NCBI RefSeq assembly: GCF_905115235.1
Contig: NC_051850.1
Location: forward strand, 6,853,841-6,917,840
Length of the DNA stretch: 64,000 nucleotides
DNA from: Hermetia illucens
Taxonomy: Eukaryota; Arthropoda; Insecta; Diptera; Stratiomyidae
Reading direction: 5' to 3'
Shown: in pieces, positions 35,166-46,135 of the stretch
Numbering within the stretch: position 1 is the stretch's first letter
Layout: every line of letters starts with the position of its first letter
Made by a program: the position numbers and the translations under genes
Notes under the pieces: generated by a model
The model's input: the letters and a program-made list of their open reading frames with translations, nothing else
What the model was told of the DNA's origin: nothing
Database searches by the model: none

Positions 35166-35619
35166 ATACAGCGTCGCAAACCCACGCTTCGAGTAGACAC
35201 ACTAATTTATCAATACTGAGATTATCTGCTCAAAATTTGACTCACAATTGCCTTTTATATTGGAATAGTTTTAGAATGAAGATATGGATTCGATTAAAAG
35301 ATTTTGACAGGGTGAGCCGTTTGATAATGGCAAATAGTCACAATTGCTCAATGCACGACTTCGGGCAGTGGCATACTGTCCAATAATAAAATCACTAAGC
35401 TCAATCAAACAAAACAAGAACTCCACGAAATAAACCTCAGAACTCCTAACCGTTAGCAAAATATAAGCCTTAAGGAAAATTCAAACTACACAGACCGACA
35501 GAATTCAGAAACTCATCCCAAGGAACTCAAACCCAAGGACTTTCAAAAGTCAAGGAACATATCATCCCCTTTCGACAAATTGTAAGTACCATTGACTCTC
35601 CAACATTCGATCCAGGTCT

Positions 35620-35690
35620 AGTTAGTTAGTAAGGAACTCGAGACATCCTGGTTTTGCGCGGAAGCCCACCCGTTGTGGTCAAAGGGTAGT
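35620..35690 (-). mobile_element. Scrap of LINE 3' end ('craniofacial development protein 2'-like)
   Basis: TAAGGAACTCGAGACATCC followed by GGTTTTGCGC is the reverse complement of the 3'-end sequence near 38185-38212. It lies back-to-back with the larger plus-strand copy that follows. Confidence 0.5.
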
Positions 35691-38270
35691 ATAGGTCCCA
35701 GGGCGAAACGTTGATTGGTACCCACGATGGAGCATAAAACCTGGGGAATGCCTGCTGAACCAACACCAACAGCTCTACTACCAAACCCTATCTCCACCTC
35801 CACGTGGTGACCGCTGGGAGCTCTTTTTTAACGAAAAGCTGCAGACGGAGAAGGATGAAAGCGAGTCTCCCGCGCCTAAAAACGGGATAAATTGTACCAA
35901 CTGGTCCTCCAGGTTGGGGGGTTGGGTAGGGCTGACAACCCTACACGGAAAACAGCTTGTTACGAAGCCACAACAGGAGCCTCGGGCAGGGCGGGCTTTA
36001 AAACGACGGACTCGGCAACGACAACAGATCAACGATTTGCGCATTTTCTCATGGAACGTGCGCTCCCTGTACAGAGATGAAGCTGATAAGCAGCTAGCCG
36101 ATACCCTGTCCCAATATAGGGCTGATGTAACATGACACATAGCGTTACAAGAGATGTGATGGACAGGGACCGGTTTCCTGGAGAAGAAACCATGTGCTCG
36201 GAGTAGGTTTCGTAGTCAGCCAAAAAATGAAACCTGCTGTTATCGGCTTTGAAAACATAAACGAATGGCTATGCACTCTGCGCTTGCGAGGCAAGTTTAG
36301 AAATATAAGCCTCATAAACGTTCACGCCCCTACAGAGGAGACTGCAGAGTCGGAGAAGGATACCTTCTACGAGGCAGTAGAACGAACCCTCGAAGCTTGT
36401 CCCAGATATGATATCAAAATCATACTTGAGGATTTGGGGAGAAAAAGGAAGCCTGGTAGAACCAACAACTCTGTGAACTAGAAAAGTACAGGGAGCAACC
36501 GCACCAGGCGCGCAAGTTTTACCAACAAGTCAGCAGGATGAAGCCTTATACACCTCGATGCTCATCCTGCCGAGACAAAGAGGGAAATCTGATTTCCGAT
36601 AGAATGGGCATATTAGAGCAATGGGTTGAGTACTTTGATGAGCTACTGAACAACCAGAACATCGGCGAGTTGGAGGTCCCGCCAACTGAAGACGACGGAC
36701 AAATACTGCCACCACCAAGTTTAGGAGAAACAGTCCGTGCAATTCATCGGCTAAAAAATCATAAGTCGCCAGGAGCCGATGGAATTACAGCCGAATTGGT
36801 TAAATATGGAGGCGACCAGTTACACCAAGTGGTTCATCAACGATTGGCAACGAGGCATTATCTGTCTCATACATAAAAAGGGAGATATCACACAGTGCAG
36901 CAATTATAGAGGTATCACGTTGCTGAGTACCATCTATAAGATATTCTCCTCTATCTTGCTAGGCCGGATAGCCCCATACGCCCAGAACATCATTGGCCCA
37001 TACCAAAGAGGCTTCATTCCAGGCAAATCAGCAACAGATCAGATTTTCTCTCTGCGGCAAGCGATGGAAAAACTCTTGGAATATGGACAACAGCTGCACC
37101 ATCTATTCATCGACTTTAAAGCCGCCTATGATAGCATAGCCAGGGTAAAACTGTACACGGCCATGAGAGAATTCGGTATCCCGACGAAATTAATAAGACT
37201 GACTAGGCTGACCCTGACCAATGTGCGAGGCTAGATAAAAGCAGCAGGATCACTCTCAAGACCATTCGACATCAACAACGGTCTACGACAAGGGGATGCC
37301 CTATCATGCGTCTTCTTTAACCTGGCCTTCGAGAAAGTGATCCGTGAAGCTGAGGTAAATGCAAGAGGTACGATCCTCTTCAAGTCCACCCAACTACAGG
37401 CCTATGCTGACGATATCGACATCATGGGAAGAACCACCCAACACGTACAAACTGCCTTCATCCAGATGGAGCAGGCGGCGCGAGGTCTTGGGCTGCACAT
37501 CAATGAAGGCAAGACAAAATATATGGTGGCAACGTAAGCACCGAAAACGAATCAACCAACAACATCAAACCGCACTGGTCAAATGCAAACACGAAGAAGA
37601 ATAAGGGTAGGAGAATACAACTTTGAGACCGTTGACAATTTCTCCTATCTAGGGTCGAAAATCACAACCGATAACAACTACGATGATGAAATCCACGCAC
37701 GGTTGTTGTCAGTCAACAGAGCCTATTTCAGCTTAGAAAGACTGTTCCGCTCGAAACATCTCACTATAGGATCAAAGCTCTTACTGTACAAGACTATGAT
37801 CTTGCCAGTCCTCATGTATTCCTCGGAAACTTGGGTTCCTAGCAAGAAGAATTGCGAACTCTTGGCCGCGTTCGAGAGACGAGAGAAGAATCTTCCGAAG
37901 AATTTTTGGCCCCCTACATGAGGATGGACGATTCCGTAGCCTACACAATGACGAAATCTATGAGTGATACCATGACCGTCCGGTTGTGGATAAAATCCGG
38001 CTCAATAGGTTACGGTGGGCGGGTCACTTAATCCGTATGAATGAGGATGATCCCACCCGGAAAGTCTATAAGGGCAATATCTATGCTAGAAAAATAAGAC
38101 GAGGCAGACCCTGCCTAAGATGGAGCGATGGCATAGGTCAGTACGCCAGACAGCTTTTAGGGATATCGAATTGGTGGACCTCGGCGCAAAACCGGGATGT
38201 CTGGAGTTCCTTATTAAGGCAGCCCTAGACCGGATACCGATTGTTACGCCGTTGATGATGATGATGATCT
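35690..38270 (+). mobile_element. LINE, nearly full span, 'craniofacial development protein 2'-like family
   Basis: Largest single copy. 5' leader 35700-36000. Endonuclease start FSWNVRSLYRDEADKQLAD (36045-36100) and SLINVHAPTEETAESEKDTF (36310-36370), after which the rest of the endonuclease is deleted near 36440. RT follows with HKSPGADGITAELVKYGG, LLSTIYKIFSSILLGRI, 'DKQ..'-equivalent GPYQRGFIPGKSATDQIFSL, LFIDFKAAYDSI, RQGDALSCVFFNLAFE and the catalytic AYADDIDIMG (37400-37430). The thumb is YLGSKITTDNNYDDEIHARL, then 'DKIRLNRLRWAGHLIRMNED' (37986-38045) and GRPCLRWSDGI. It ends in a (GAT)n tail at 38253-38268. A few frame changes and one stop in the RT leave it inactive. Clade assignment (RTE/I group) is uncertain. 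Confidence 0.82.
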
Positions 38271-38425
38271 TGACCTAGGCCATCGCTCCATCTCAAGCAG
38301 GCTTTGCGTCGATGTTGTCCTTATAGTCTTTCCGGGCAGGATCAGCCTCATCTATACGGATTAGGTGACTCGCCTACCGCAGCCTGTTGTGCCGGATTTT
38401 ATCCACAATCAGACGGGTTTCACTG
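38271..38425 (-). mobile_element. Scrap of the same LINE family, inverted
   Basis: Reverse complement of the RLRWAGHLIR to GRPCLRW segment (CATCGCTCCATCT..., TATAGTCTTTCCGGG, GATTAGGTGACTCGCCTACC). It forms a tail-to-tail pair with the preceding copy. Confidence 0.65.
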
Positions 38426-38940
38426 GAGTGCAGAAACCCTAAACCATCTTGGTCTCATAACCGCAACTCCCGCAATCTCGCTCAGCTATTCCCCCTTTCA
38501 TCAAACTCTCTGGTTCCTCTGTTTACTCCCCTCAGCAATCTTGTGACTTACTCTGCCGCTACTTTTCTTCAATATATGTTCTTCCTCCTCCTCCTCCATC
38601 TTGCATCTTCTACTATACTCCTCCTTAATGCTCTTCTTGGCGAGTACCTTATTAACAATATTGATGTTAGGTGAGATGCAGCTGCAATGGGATTGTGTGC
38701 TCTCTAAGCTTTTGATTTTATCTATAAATCGCAGATAAACCTTACCGTACTGGACGTCGCTAATATAGACTGCTTGTGGTGAAAACCAGCTAAAAGAGGT
38801 AGAAATTTGCGGGCTAGCAATCTTCTTCCTATTGAAAAAAAGCCCGGATTTTGATTGGCCTCACAGCAACTACCTTCCACGATGGAAAATGGTTCTCGAC
38901 AGGCCAGAAAATTCACGCCTAGTCGTGTTCCGGCACTTGT
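38426..38940. other. No supported feature
   Basis: A T/C-rich stretch (38560-38640, CTTCCTCC repeats) and short frames only. Confidence 0.35.
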
Positions 38941-38944
38941 CACA

Positions 38945-39245
38945 GGCCCCTTTGACGATGGGCAAAGCAGGCTTGGCATATTGATACGACAGATAAGCAA
39001 ATCGATGACAGCTCATGGTTCTGGCCTTGGGGTCGAGAAGTAGTCACAGACACCCAATACGGAACCCTATGGGACACCCGCGGAAATAACGTACTCCTGG
39101 GGTCCGTCATCGGTGTCATACCAGGGCCTCCTTTCAGTTAAGTAACTATCGACGATAGCAGCGAGATAGGCGGGAATACCAACCTTCGCTAGGGATTTGC
39201 GTATTAGATTCCAATTGGCCGAATTGAATGCATTTTTCACGGTTC
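38945..39245. mobile_element. Two R1-like LINE scraps in opposite orientation
   Basis: Plus 38955-39045 reads LGILIRQISKSMTAHGSGLG, matching LMRRVSGWMTAHGFSLALEK of the 48.7-52.5 kb copy. Minus 39067-39245 reads TVKNAFNSANWNLIRKSLAK and VDSYLTERRPWYDTDDGPQE, an R1-type RT palm segment closer to the 8.1/15.3 kb family. They are thus from two families. Confidence 0.65.
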
Positions 39246-39289
39246 GCTCCACACATTTTTCACGGTTTCCAGGGTTACTACCACGCAAT

Positions 39290-39625
39290 ATTTATTGGTA
39301 CTACCCTTTCCGTGGATTGCATCTTCGGCCAAGACAGTAGCCGTCTGTCTGTCTATCACAAGCACTTTTCTCAGAAATGGCTGTACCGATTGGCAGGAAA
39401 TTTGGTGAGAAGGTGGAAACTATGGGCTCCCAGGCATGCAGTGACTGACATCCTCCTACGTTGAGATTTAGGGGGGGTCCCCATACATGTAAAAGGGAGG
39501 TGTTAAATTTTTATTTCCCGGATATAGTCATGTTGGGTATCAAATGAAAGGTCTTGATTAGTACTTTTCGAAGCCGAAATTTGTTGGAAAGGCGGGGAGT
39601 GCTTCCGGTTTCCTGACTTGTTTAG
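39290..39625 (+). mobile_element. DINE-1/mini-me-like repeat, copy 3
   Basis: Shares with copy 1 the blocks GTCTGTCTGTCTATCACAAGC, TGGTGAGAAGGTGGAAACT, GGGGGGGTCCCCATACATGTAA, ATATAGTCATGTTGGGTATC and the end CTTCCGGTTTCCTGACTTGT (39602-39621). The interior is shortened, and the palindromic end is lost or strongly changed. Confidence 0.55.
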
Positions 39626-39907
39626 ATTTACATGGTTTCCAGTCTGAGTGTAATCAATAGTTACTGAGTGTACAAAATATGGAATGTGACCCAACTGAAA
39701 TGCAGTGACGATATATTCCTTTAATATAACAGAGAAGCGCCAATACTCCAATCAGCAATTTAATCATTTTGTGAAATCGAGAGATTTCTAGTATCTTAAA
39801 TCCATTAAATTTAGAAAACTACACTGAAATCAACTTATCTTAGTTTTGATAAAGCAATATCAGTTACAAGTTGGAATGACAAAAATATGAAATTGTTTTT
39901 TGATGAT

Positions 39908-39915
39908 TATAAATA
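39908..39915 (+). promoter_or_regulatory. TATA box and initiator of the 39984-40686 gene
   Basis: TATAAATA with TCAGTT at 39939-39944, placing the initiator A 33 bp after the first TATA base, as expected for arthropod core promoters. Predicted 5' UTR about 43 nt. Confidence 0.72.
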
Positions 39916-39983
39916 GAAGGGATATGAAAGTCTAGTAATCAGTTATTCGGAAATTGTGGTGGAAAGATTAATTGAATTCCAGA

Positions 39984-40686
39984 ATGAAGTGTGGTGAGTG
40001 ATTTTATATTTAAAAGTTGACCGGATTTAGTTGAAATAATAAGGACAAGTGCCGAATTGTGAAAAGTAGTTAAAGTGATTACAAATTGCATTCTGAGTTC
40101 TAAATTTACTGTACACTTGGATTAACTTGCAAATAGCTGATTTTCCTTTAAAAGATACTACTAAACTCCCCCTAACACTAAGAGTGACCTTTTGCCCTCT
40201 ATTGAATAGATACCAGTGTAATTGTATCTTAAACTATGATATTTCACGCAAGATAGTGTGCGAAATTGACTACAAATTTAACATTTATTTCTTCCAGCAA
40301 TCCTCATCCTCTCACTCCTTACCATCATACAACTAAGCCACAGTCAGGCTCGGTTGCCAATATGTTTCGGCCAAAAAGATGGTACCCTCCTTCCGCATCC
40401 TGGAAAAAATAACGAATACTACTTGTGCCACCAGGATATCCCGATCCCAATGCAATGTCCAGCGGGTAAAGTATTCTGCGCAACAGAAAGTGTTTGCTTG
40501 GAAAAATGTGCAGGGACGGCAGACGTATGTGAGGGACAAAAGGATAACATTGTCTTTGGCCTTCCTGGAAGCTGTTCTGGTTACATTACTTGTCATAGCG
40601 GAAAATCGAAAATTAATTACTGTCTTGAGAACAAGAAATTTGATCCGGTCATTGGGTCTTGTACGAGTGAAACTTGTCCGAAATAA
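39984..40686 (+). CDS. Secreted protein with two chitin-binding type-2 (CBM14) domains
   Basis: Exon 1 is 39984-39993 (ATG AAG TGT G, donor GTGAGT), exon 2 is 40298-40686 (acceptor CTTCCAG), giving 132 aa with a 304-bp intron. Signal peptide about 1-20 (MKCAILILSLLTIIQLSHSQ). Domain 1 has Cys26, 47, 57, 64, 70 and 74: no cysteine 2, and an added Cys64 in AGKVFC between the fourth and fifth. Domain 2 is canonical (81, 96, 102, 112, 125, 130) with GSCSGYITC. Same subtype as the 11964-12833 gene. Candidate AATAAA signals overlap the stop (40682-40687) and lie at 40813-40818. Confidence 0.92.
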
Positions 40687-40687
40687 A
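40682..40687 (+). promoter_or_regulatory. Polyadenylation signal overlapping the stop codon
   Basis: AATAAA formed by the last Lys codon and the TAA stop. A second AATAAA at 40813-40818 is the more usual alternative. Confidence 0.45.
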
Positions 40688-40959
40688 GTGAAGTGTTTCT
40701 GTGGATTTATTTCTACCTTAATTTAAGATAAAGAAACTATTTTCTATCGTGTCGAAATACTAAGATAAGAAATTATGAATTAAATACTTTTTCTACTCAA
40801 AATTCAAATGTAAATAAATATTTAGTGGATTGAAAAATGGTGCAAATGGTGGTAATGAACATTGTATTTGGTATGAGGAGATAGTTCAGTGGTCATCCCG
40901 AACTCGACCCGGTTGCCAATGGTGAACCCTCCTGTCTCAGACAAACTACCGACTAAACC

Positions 40960-43900
40960 CCCTCTGGAATATCCAGAACTCTGATCGGAACTGTCTGACA
41001 CATTACCTCAGTTCAGGCCTATTCAGTATAGGATCAAAATCCCGTGGAATCACTATCCATCTCCTTTATCTCGGCCTTGACAATGCCTTGAGAGTAACGC
41101 GCCACTCGGCTCCACTTGTCTTCGCTCTGTAGCATGACTTCAATTATGGTGTCCGGGGACGAAAGACATCCTTCCATCGAAGGTGATGGCGATGGCGCTC
41201 ACACCATCTGCAGAAGAAAAAGGAGTGGCAGGCATCCTCCATCAAGTCCTTGCAATGAATGTAGTCGGGCGACCGTGATTTCCCGATTGTGTGCAAGTAA
41301 GATTGAAAAACCCGTGTCCGCTGTGCAGCGGGGTTAGGTAATAGTCAACCTCACCGTGCTTTCGATTGAACCACGGCCGCGATCCATCTACATCTCGATT
41401 CTCTTTCCTCGGGCTTTCTCTTTACAAGCGACAGCTTCTTTATTTCTCTCGCTTTCTCTGAGGTATAAAAACCTCTGCTCGGCAGCATGGAGAGCAATAG
41501 AAATAACTCCCACTATCATCACTACAGCTGGCTCCGAGATAGTACGAAAGGCGGACAAAATTCACCGAGCCTTAAGATACATTTCCATGCTGAGGGAGTC
41601 AGCCCATATTTCGCAACCATAAAGAAGGACGGACTGAGCCTCGCTCATCAGCAAGCGACGCCTGCTAGATAAAGGACTTCTGACGTTGGACATCAACCGG
41701 CAAATCATAAACATTCTAGCCGCAGCCTTGTCTGCGTTGTTGCGGATCGGTTCGAAGAAGCTCATCTCGGTGCTATCATGATCCCGAGGTATTTCACCCC
41801 CGGTTTCGGCAAAATCATGGCTTCACCATCCTGAATAGGGAGGACTGTGGCAACCCTCTCCTTGGTCAACACAACGAGGAAGAATCCATGCTCAGCCATC
41901 CATCAGCTTACTGGCTGCATCACCATTACCAGTGTGCGCTGAGCTTGCTTAACCGTACGTGCAGTAACCAGTGCCACAACATCGTTCCCGTTTCCAAACA
42001 GATGCGTCTCATCAGGTATCTCAAGTCATAGAAGGCTATCGTATAAGGCGTTCCAAAGATCCGAAACAAGGATAGATCCCTGAGCCGCCCACGATGTGAC
42101 CTTCATTCCGCACTGTCTTTCCCGGGTCTCGTAAAGTAGGGCGCGGTCTTTTAAATAGTCTCTCAACATCCGCAATAAGTAGTTTGGAGTATGGAAACGC
42201 ACCTCAAGAATGCCACACGGCCGCGCAGAATTAAATTCATTCCTTGCATTCACCATAACAGGAAGCACCATTCGCCGATAGTGGCGACCAGCCAGTTTTA
42301 CCGCTTGGACCACCTCCTCAATGGCATTAATTGTTGGTCGCTCCACTATAAAACCATACTTTGTAGGTAAGTAGTATCCCGCAGCACATATTGCATCAGT
42401 CAGCCGTGGTTTGCTGAGGTTCTCAAGCAGTTTCCACGCTGTGTCTAACATACTGAGCGGATCATGCGCTGACGGCGCCTCTGGTTCCCCAAATCTCGCA
42501 CCCTTCCAGCGGGAGGGGAAAAACACCCGCTGTTAGACATGCCTTGAATGTAGCGAGTAGCAAGTCCGGCTTGTATTTAGATACGAGTTTCAACACTTCG
42601 CAGGGAATACCGTCCTGTCCTGGTGTATTCTTTTCCTTCATGGACCGCGCGCTAGTTCCTTTGCAGTGAAAAGTGGACATTCCTCAGTAATCACTCCTTC
42701 ATCGACAACGTCAATTCTAATGGGGCGGCCAGGAAAAAGAGCCTGTGCGATTTCTTCTATCTTCGGTGCTCCTATAGAACACGGTGACCGATGGGTACTG
42801 AGTTTTTTAGAAACCAGCTTATACCCAAGACCCCATGGTTCTCTGTTCACATCGTTGATTAGCTCCTGGCAGCAGCCTGCCTTCTGCCTGTTAATTTGGT
42901 GGCGGAATTCCTTTTTCCCACTCTTAAACTCTGCGATTTTAAGCGTCGCGTCTTCTTGGCCATTTGCGGGCCGATCAATCCTCCGAAGTCTGAGGCAATT
43001 TCTTCCTAAGCTTGCAATTTTAGCCGTCCACCAGTACACGGATAATTTTCCGGGACGCAGTTTCCTTTTGGGAGCCGATGCATTACAAGCTGTGGTAATA
43101 AGGCTCATTGTTGAATTAACTAGCTATTCATTTGCAGTCCTTCTGTCAGAACCAGGGTCTTGCGCTGGTTTAACTCTCCTGAGAGATCTTCGACCAATTT
43201 AGCACGTCGATTTTCCCGATGTTTCACCCGGTTGGTGAATGTCATACGGCAGAACAATGGGATAAGCCATTTGTCACTTCGAAATATACTGATGATCACT
43301 AGCCGTGAAATCTTCCAGTACCCTCCATCGACGAACGGCTGATATTAAGGATTCCATAGCAACAGATACATCAGGGATAGTGCCCTTGAAACAACGGTGT
43401 CAGAATGTCGGAATGTTACCGGTATTTTGGACAATGAATCGTCCTATTCTGGCGGGCATCTGCAAAATCTATGAGCTTCGAGAATCAGGTTGAGGTATGA
43501 CCTGGCATTAAAGTCTCCTCCCGCTAATATTTTCTCTTCCGTGTTTCTAATCTCGTCCTTCAAGGCGGCGAGCCTTTTCGTTCGAAGTGAGATAAACGCT
43601 GGAAAACCTCACTTTCGCAGAATGAACTCAAACGAAGCCGTGTCTTCGACCATGGGTCCGCACTCGCAAGTTAACCGTATCTCCCATCAAGATAGCAGCT
43701 TTGTCAAATCTATCGGTGTACCACGAAGGTGAGCCCCTATATCATTACTGCTCGTTGAGAAGCAATAATTCAGCTATTCTTCCTTGCACCATCTGCCCCA
43801 ACAAGTCGGGAGGAGTTGAACTCTTATGCATGTTTGCTTTCAGGATGTGAATCAAGGTGCTTGACTTTTCGATTTCTGTAACCCTTCCTTGAAGGCCTGA

Positions 43901-45525
43901 CAACGCCCAGAACCGGGAGTCACATCTTCATTTTGCATATCACGGTCCTTACAAAGGACACAGCACTTTACCAAGTCCCAAGTCTTCGTTTTTTGCCCAA
44001 GTTCCTGCCCCTTGCAAGCCCCAGCTATATCTCCGTTTGTTCGACATTTAAAGCAGCGGGTTGCTTTATTCTGCAAATAATCCACGGGATATTTATTCCC
44101 CCGCAATGGAGAATTCGAATATAAAGTTGAAACCCTCCACGTTACTCTACTCTCCTGTGTTCAAAGTTCATACCCGAGTTCTGTTCACCCAGCATGCGGA
44201 TGATGTCCTCTGCCTTCCTTCGGATGCCCAGTAGCCAACATTAGACATGCTCTGTTCTGCGTAATTCAGTGTTCACAATAGTGAACTTGGGCCGATCGCT
44301 AGAACTCAAAGCCGGGATTACCTGCTGGAGCCACTTTAAGGCCGCCTCATCAATGCACTCCAAATGGAGAAGCCCACCGCGGAGACCTTGACTGTTAAAT
44401 CTTGGCTTCGTTCCTGGCTCCAGCTTTTTTTCCAAAGGCATTCCCGGAGGATGGTAAATTCTCCCTCTGACATTTTGCTATCCTTGGAGGAAACTCCCAC
44501 GGCAGCAGTCAGAACAGAGGCTGCGGCTTGCGCATATGCCCTCTTCCTTCCCGCCCTCGTGTTCATATTCCTGTGGGAGGGACCAGCTTCATTGAGATCT
44601 CTCTCGCTGATTTGATCACCTCCCGGCACACCGGTCCTAATCCCCGCGAGATGCGTGGACGTAAGCCCTGGTGCGGAGCACAATAAAGCGTTGGCCACAG
44701 CAGATGTGTTGGTCTTACGCTTCTTGCGCGCATTACCGCTGACAGAAGAGTCTGTTGCGTCCAGTGTGGATCTTACCGGGGTTTCCAGTTTATCCCCACC
44801 TGCCGCCGTAGATTCCACTTCCTTGCGTTCGATTTCCCTGGATATTACTGCACCTAGTGGTCCGGCCACGTCCACATCCTCATTGCCAAGGTGTTTAATC
44901 TTCGTTGGCAGTGGCCTCTTCCGCCACCGGGTTGGAGTCTTTCCAGCTTCACAGTGTCCGGCCTGCTTGGATCCATTTCCACATACCGACGTTAAGCCAG
45001 CAGCGTCCACGTCACCAGCTTCTCGTTCTTCCGCGCCTCCCGGTAAGGATGAAGAAAAAGATTCTGACAAACAGGATTCAGACTATAGTCCCCCTCTTTA
45101 GTGGCTGAACTTCCCTTCTGCCGAGCCTTCCTCTTCCGTTTGCGGGTAGATTTGGGCTGTAGTACCGCGGACGGGCCGGCCGTAGTCGGATTTCCATTTT
45201 CTCCCAAGTTGAGAGTTTCTGTACCTTCCTTCCAGCTAGCTTCGCTGTAGGGATTAAATGCAAGCTTTCCACTGAGTCAGAAAGCATACCTTCTACAGAT
45301 TTATTTATAGGCAAGTATGAATGTGGTGAGGCGTCCAAAATCCACGCCTCGGCCGCGACATGATTGCTCATGGTCGCGGGTGGATTCGAAGTCTGTGACT
45401 TCTTACCACTTGGAGAGTTTATATCCTTCGTTTCCATATCCATATTTTGGACACCCTTAGTGTGGTAGTATAGTACTACAGGCTCCCCCACCACGACAAT
45501 GTGGTGTCCAAGGGGGAAATCCAAT
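40960..45525 (-). mobile_element. R1-like LINE, near full span
   Basis: In minus-strand order: ORF1 from about 45525 with a long low-complexity part (45070-44336), then zinc-knuckle-like blocks 'ATRCFKCRTNGDIAGAC' and 'VKCCVLCKDRDMQNEDV' (44060-43900). Endonuclease with KILAGGDFNARS near 43530-43500 follows, after an LTSNERAG-type stretch. RT linker and start come next (MSLITTACNASAPKRKLRPG, NTPGQDGIPCEVLKLVSKYK at 42650-42590), then RT 42526-42026 (YGFIVERPTINAIEEVVQAV, VMVNARNEFNSARPCGILE, RTLLYET-type). The thumb/C-terminus extends to about 40960. Several frame changes. The FADD region is badly damaged. The 5' end abuts a Gypsy-type fossil exactly at ~45526, suggesting insertion into or truncation of it. 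Confidence 0.75.
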
Positions 45526-45526
45526 G

Positions 45527-46135
45527 GTATGCTGGAGCCTTAATAGCTCATGACTATCCGTCGTGGTCGCGATCCTTGCCTCTCGTTCTCCTCAGCCTAT
45601 GCACAGCCCACCGAGAGGAGTTCAGGCACAGTCCCGCGAAGATGGTATACAGAGAGAATCTGCGCCTCCCCGCCGACCTAATGCTGCACGTCCAAGCAGG
45701 TTTAAGTGACTTTGGCATGCTGCATAAGCTCGAAGACGTTGTTTCAAAAGTGCGACCGATTCAACCCTCCCGACACGCGACAGCGGAGGTCAACACCTTT
45801 AATGATCTCCAAACCTGTGCACAGGTCCTCATTAGGGTAGATTCTCCTCGGATGCCACTGCAACAACCGTACGAGAGCCCTTTTAAAGTGCTGGAATGAG
45901 GCGAGCACTCGTTAAAGCTCGACATTCCCAGGCGGTCCAAGTAGGTCTCCTTGTCAAGGTTGAAAGCATTCGACGAAGCCGGCGATCGCTTCAAAAAAGA
46001 GCCCGCGAAGCGTCAGATTCGCTCAATGACCCCATTGGCGGAATCCCGTGGTTGATTTGTTCTGTTCAATCCCCGCAAACGGTTCTCCAAAAGGTTAAGT
46101 TGGATTATCTTAGAGCTGGTCATTGGGTCCATTAA
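45527..46135 (+). mobile_element. Ty3/Gypsy-type fossil, integrase C-terminal part
   Basis: Plus-strand frame 45527-45899 has ALIAHDYPSWSRSLPLVLLS and HREEFRHSPAKMVYRENLRL, the end of a retroviral-type integrase core, then VDSPRMPLQQPYESPFKVLE and the region that follows in this family. It is a broken fragment with no LTR seen, bounded on the left by the inverted R1-like LINE. Confidence 0.75.

Noticed and set aside
42666-43202. 178-codon plus-strand open frame
   Set aside because: Antisense to the linker/RT start of the inverted R1-like LINE.
44655-45101. 148-codon plus-strand open frame rich in Ser/Pro/Ala
   Set aside because: Antisense to the low-complexity ORF1 part of the same inverted LINE; no signal or domain.
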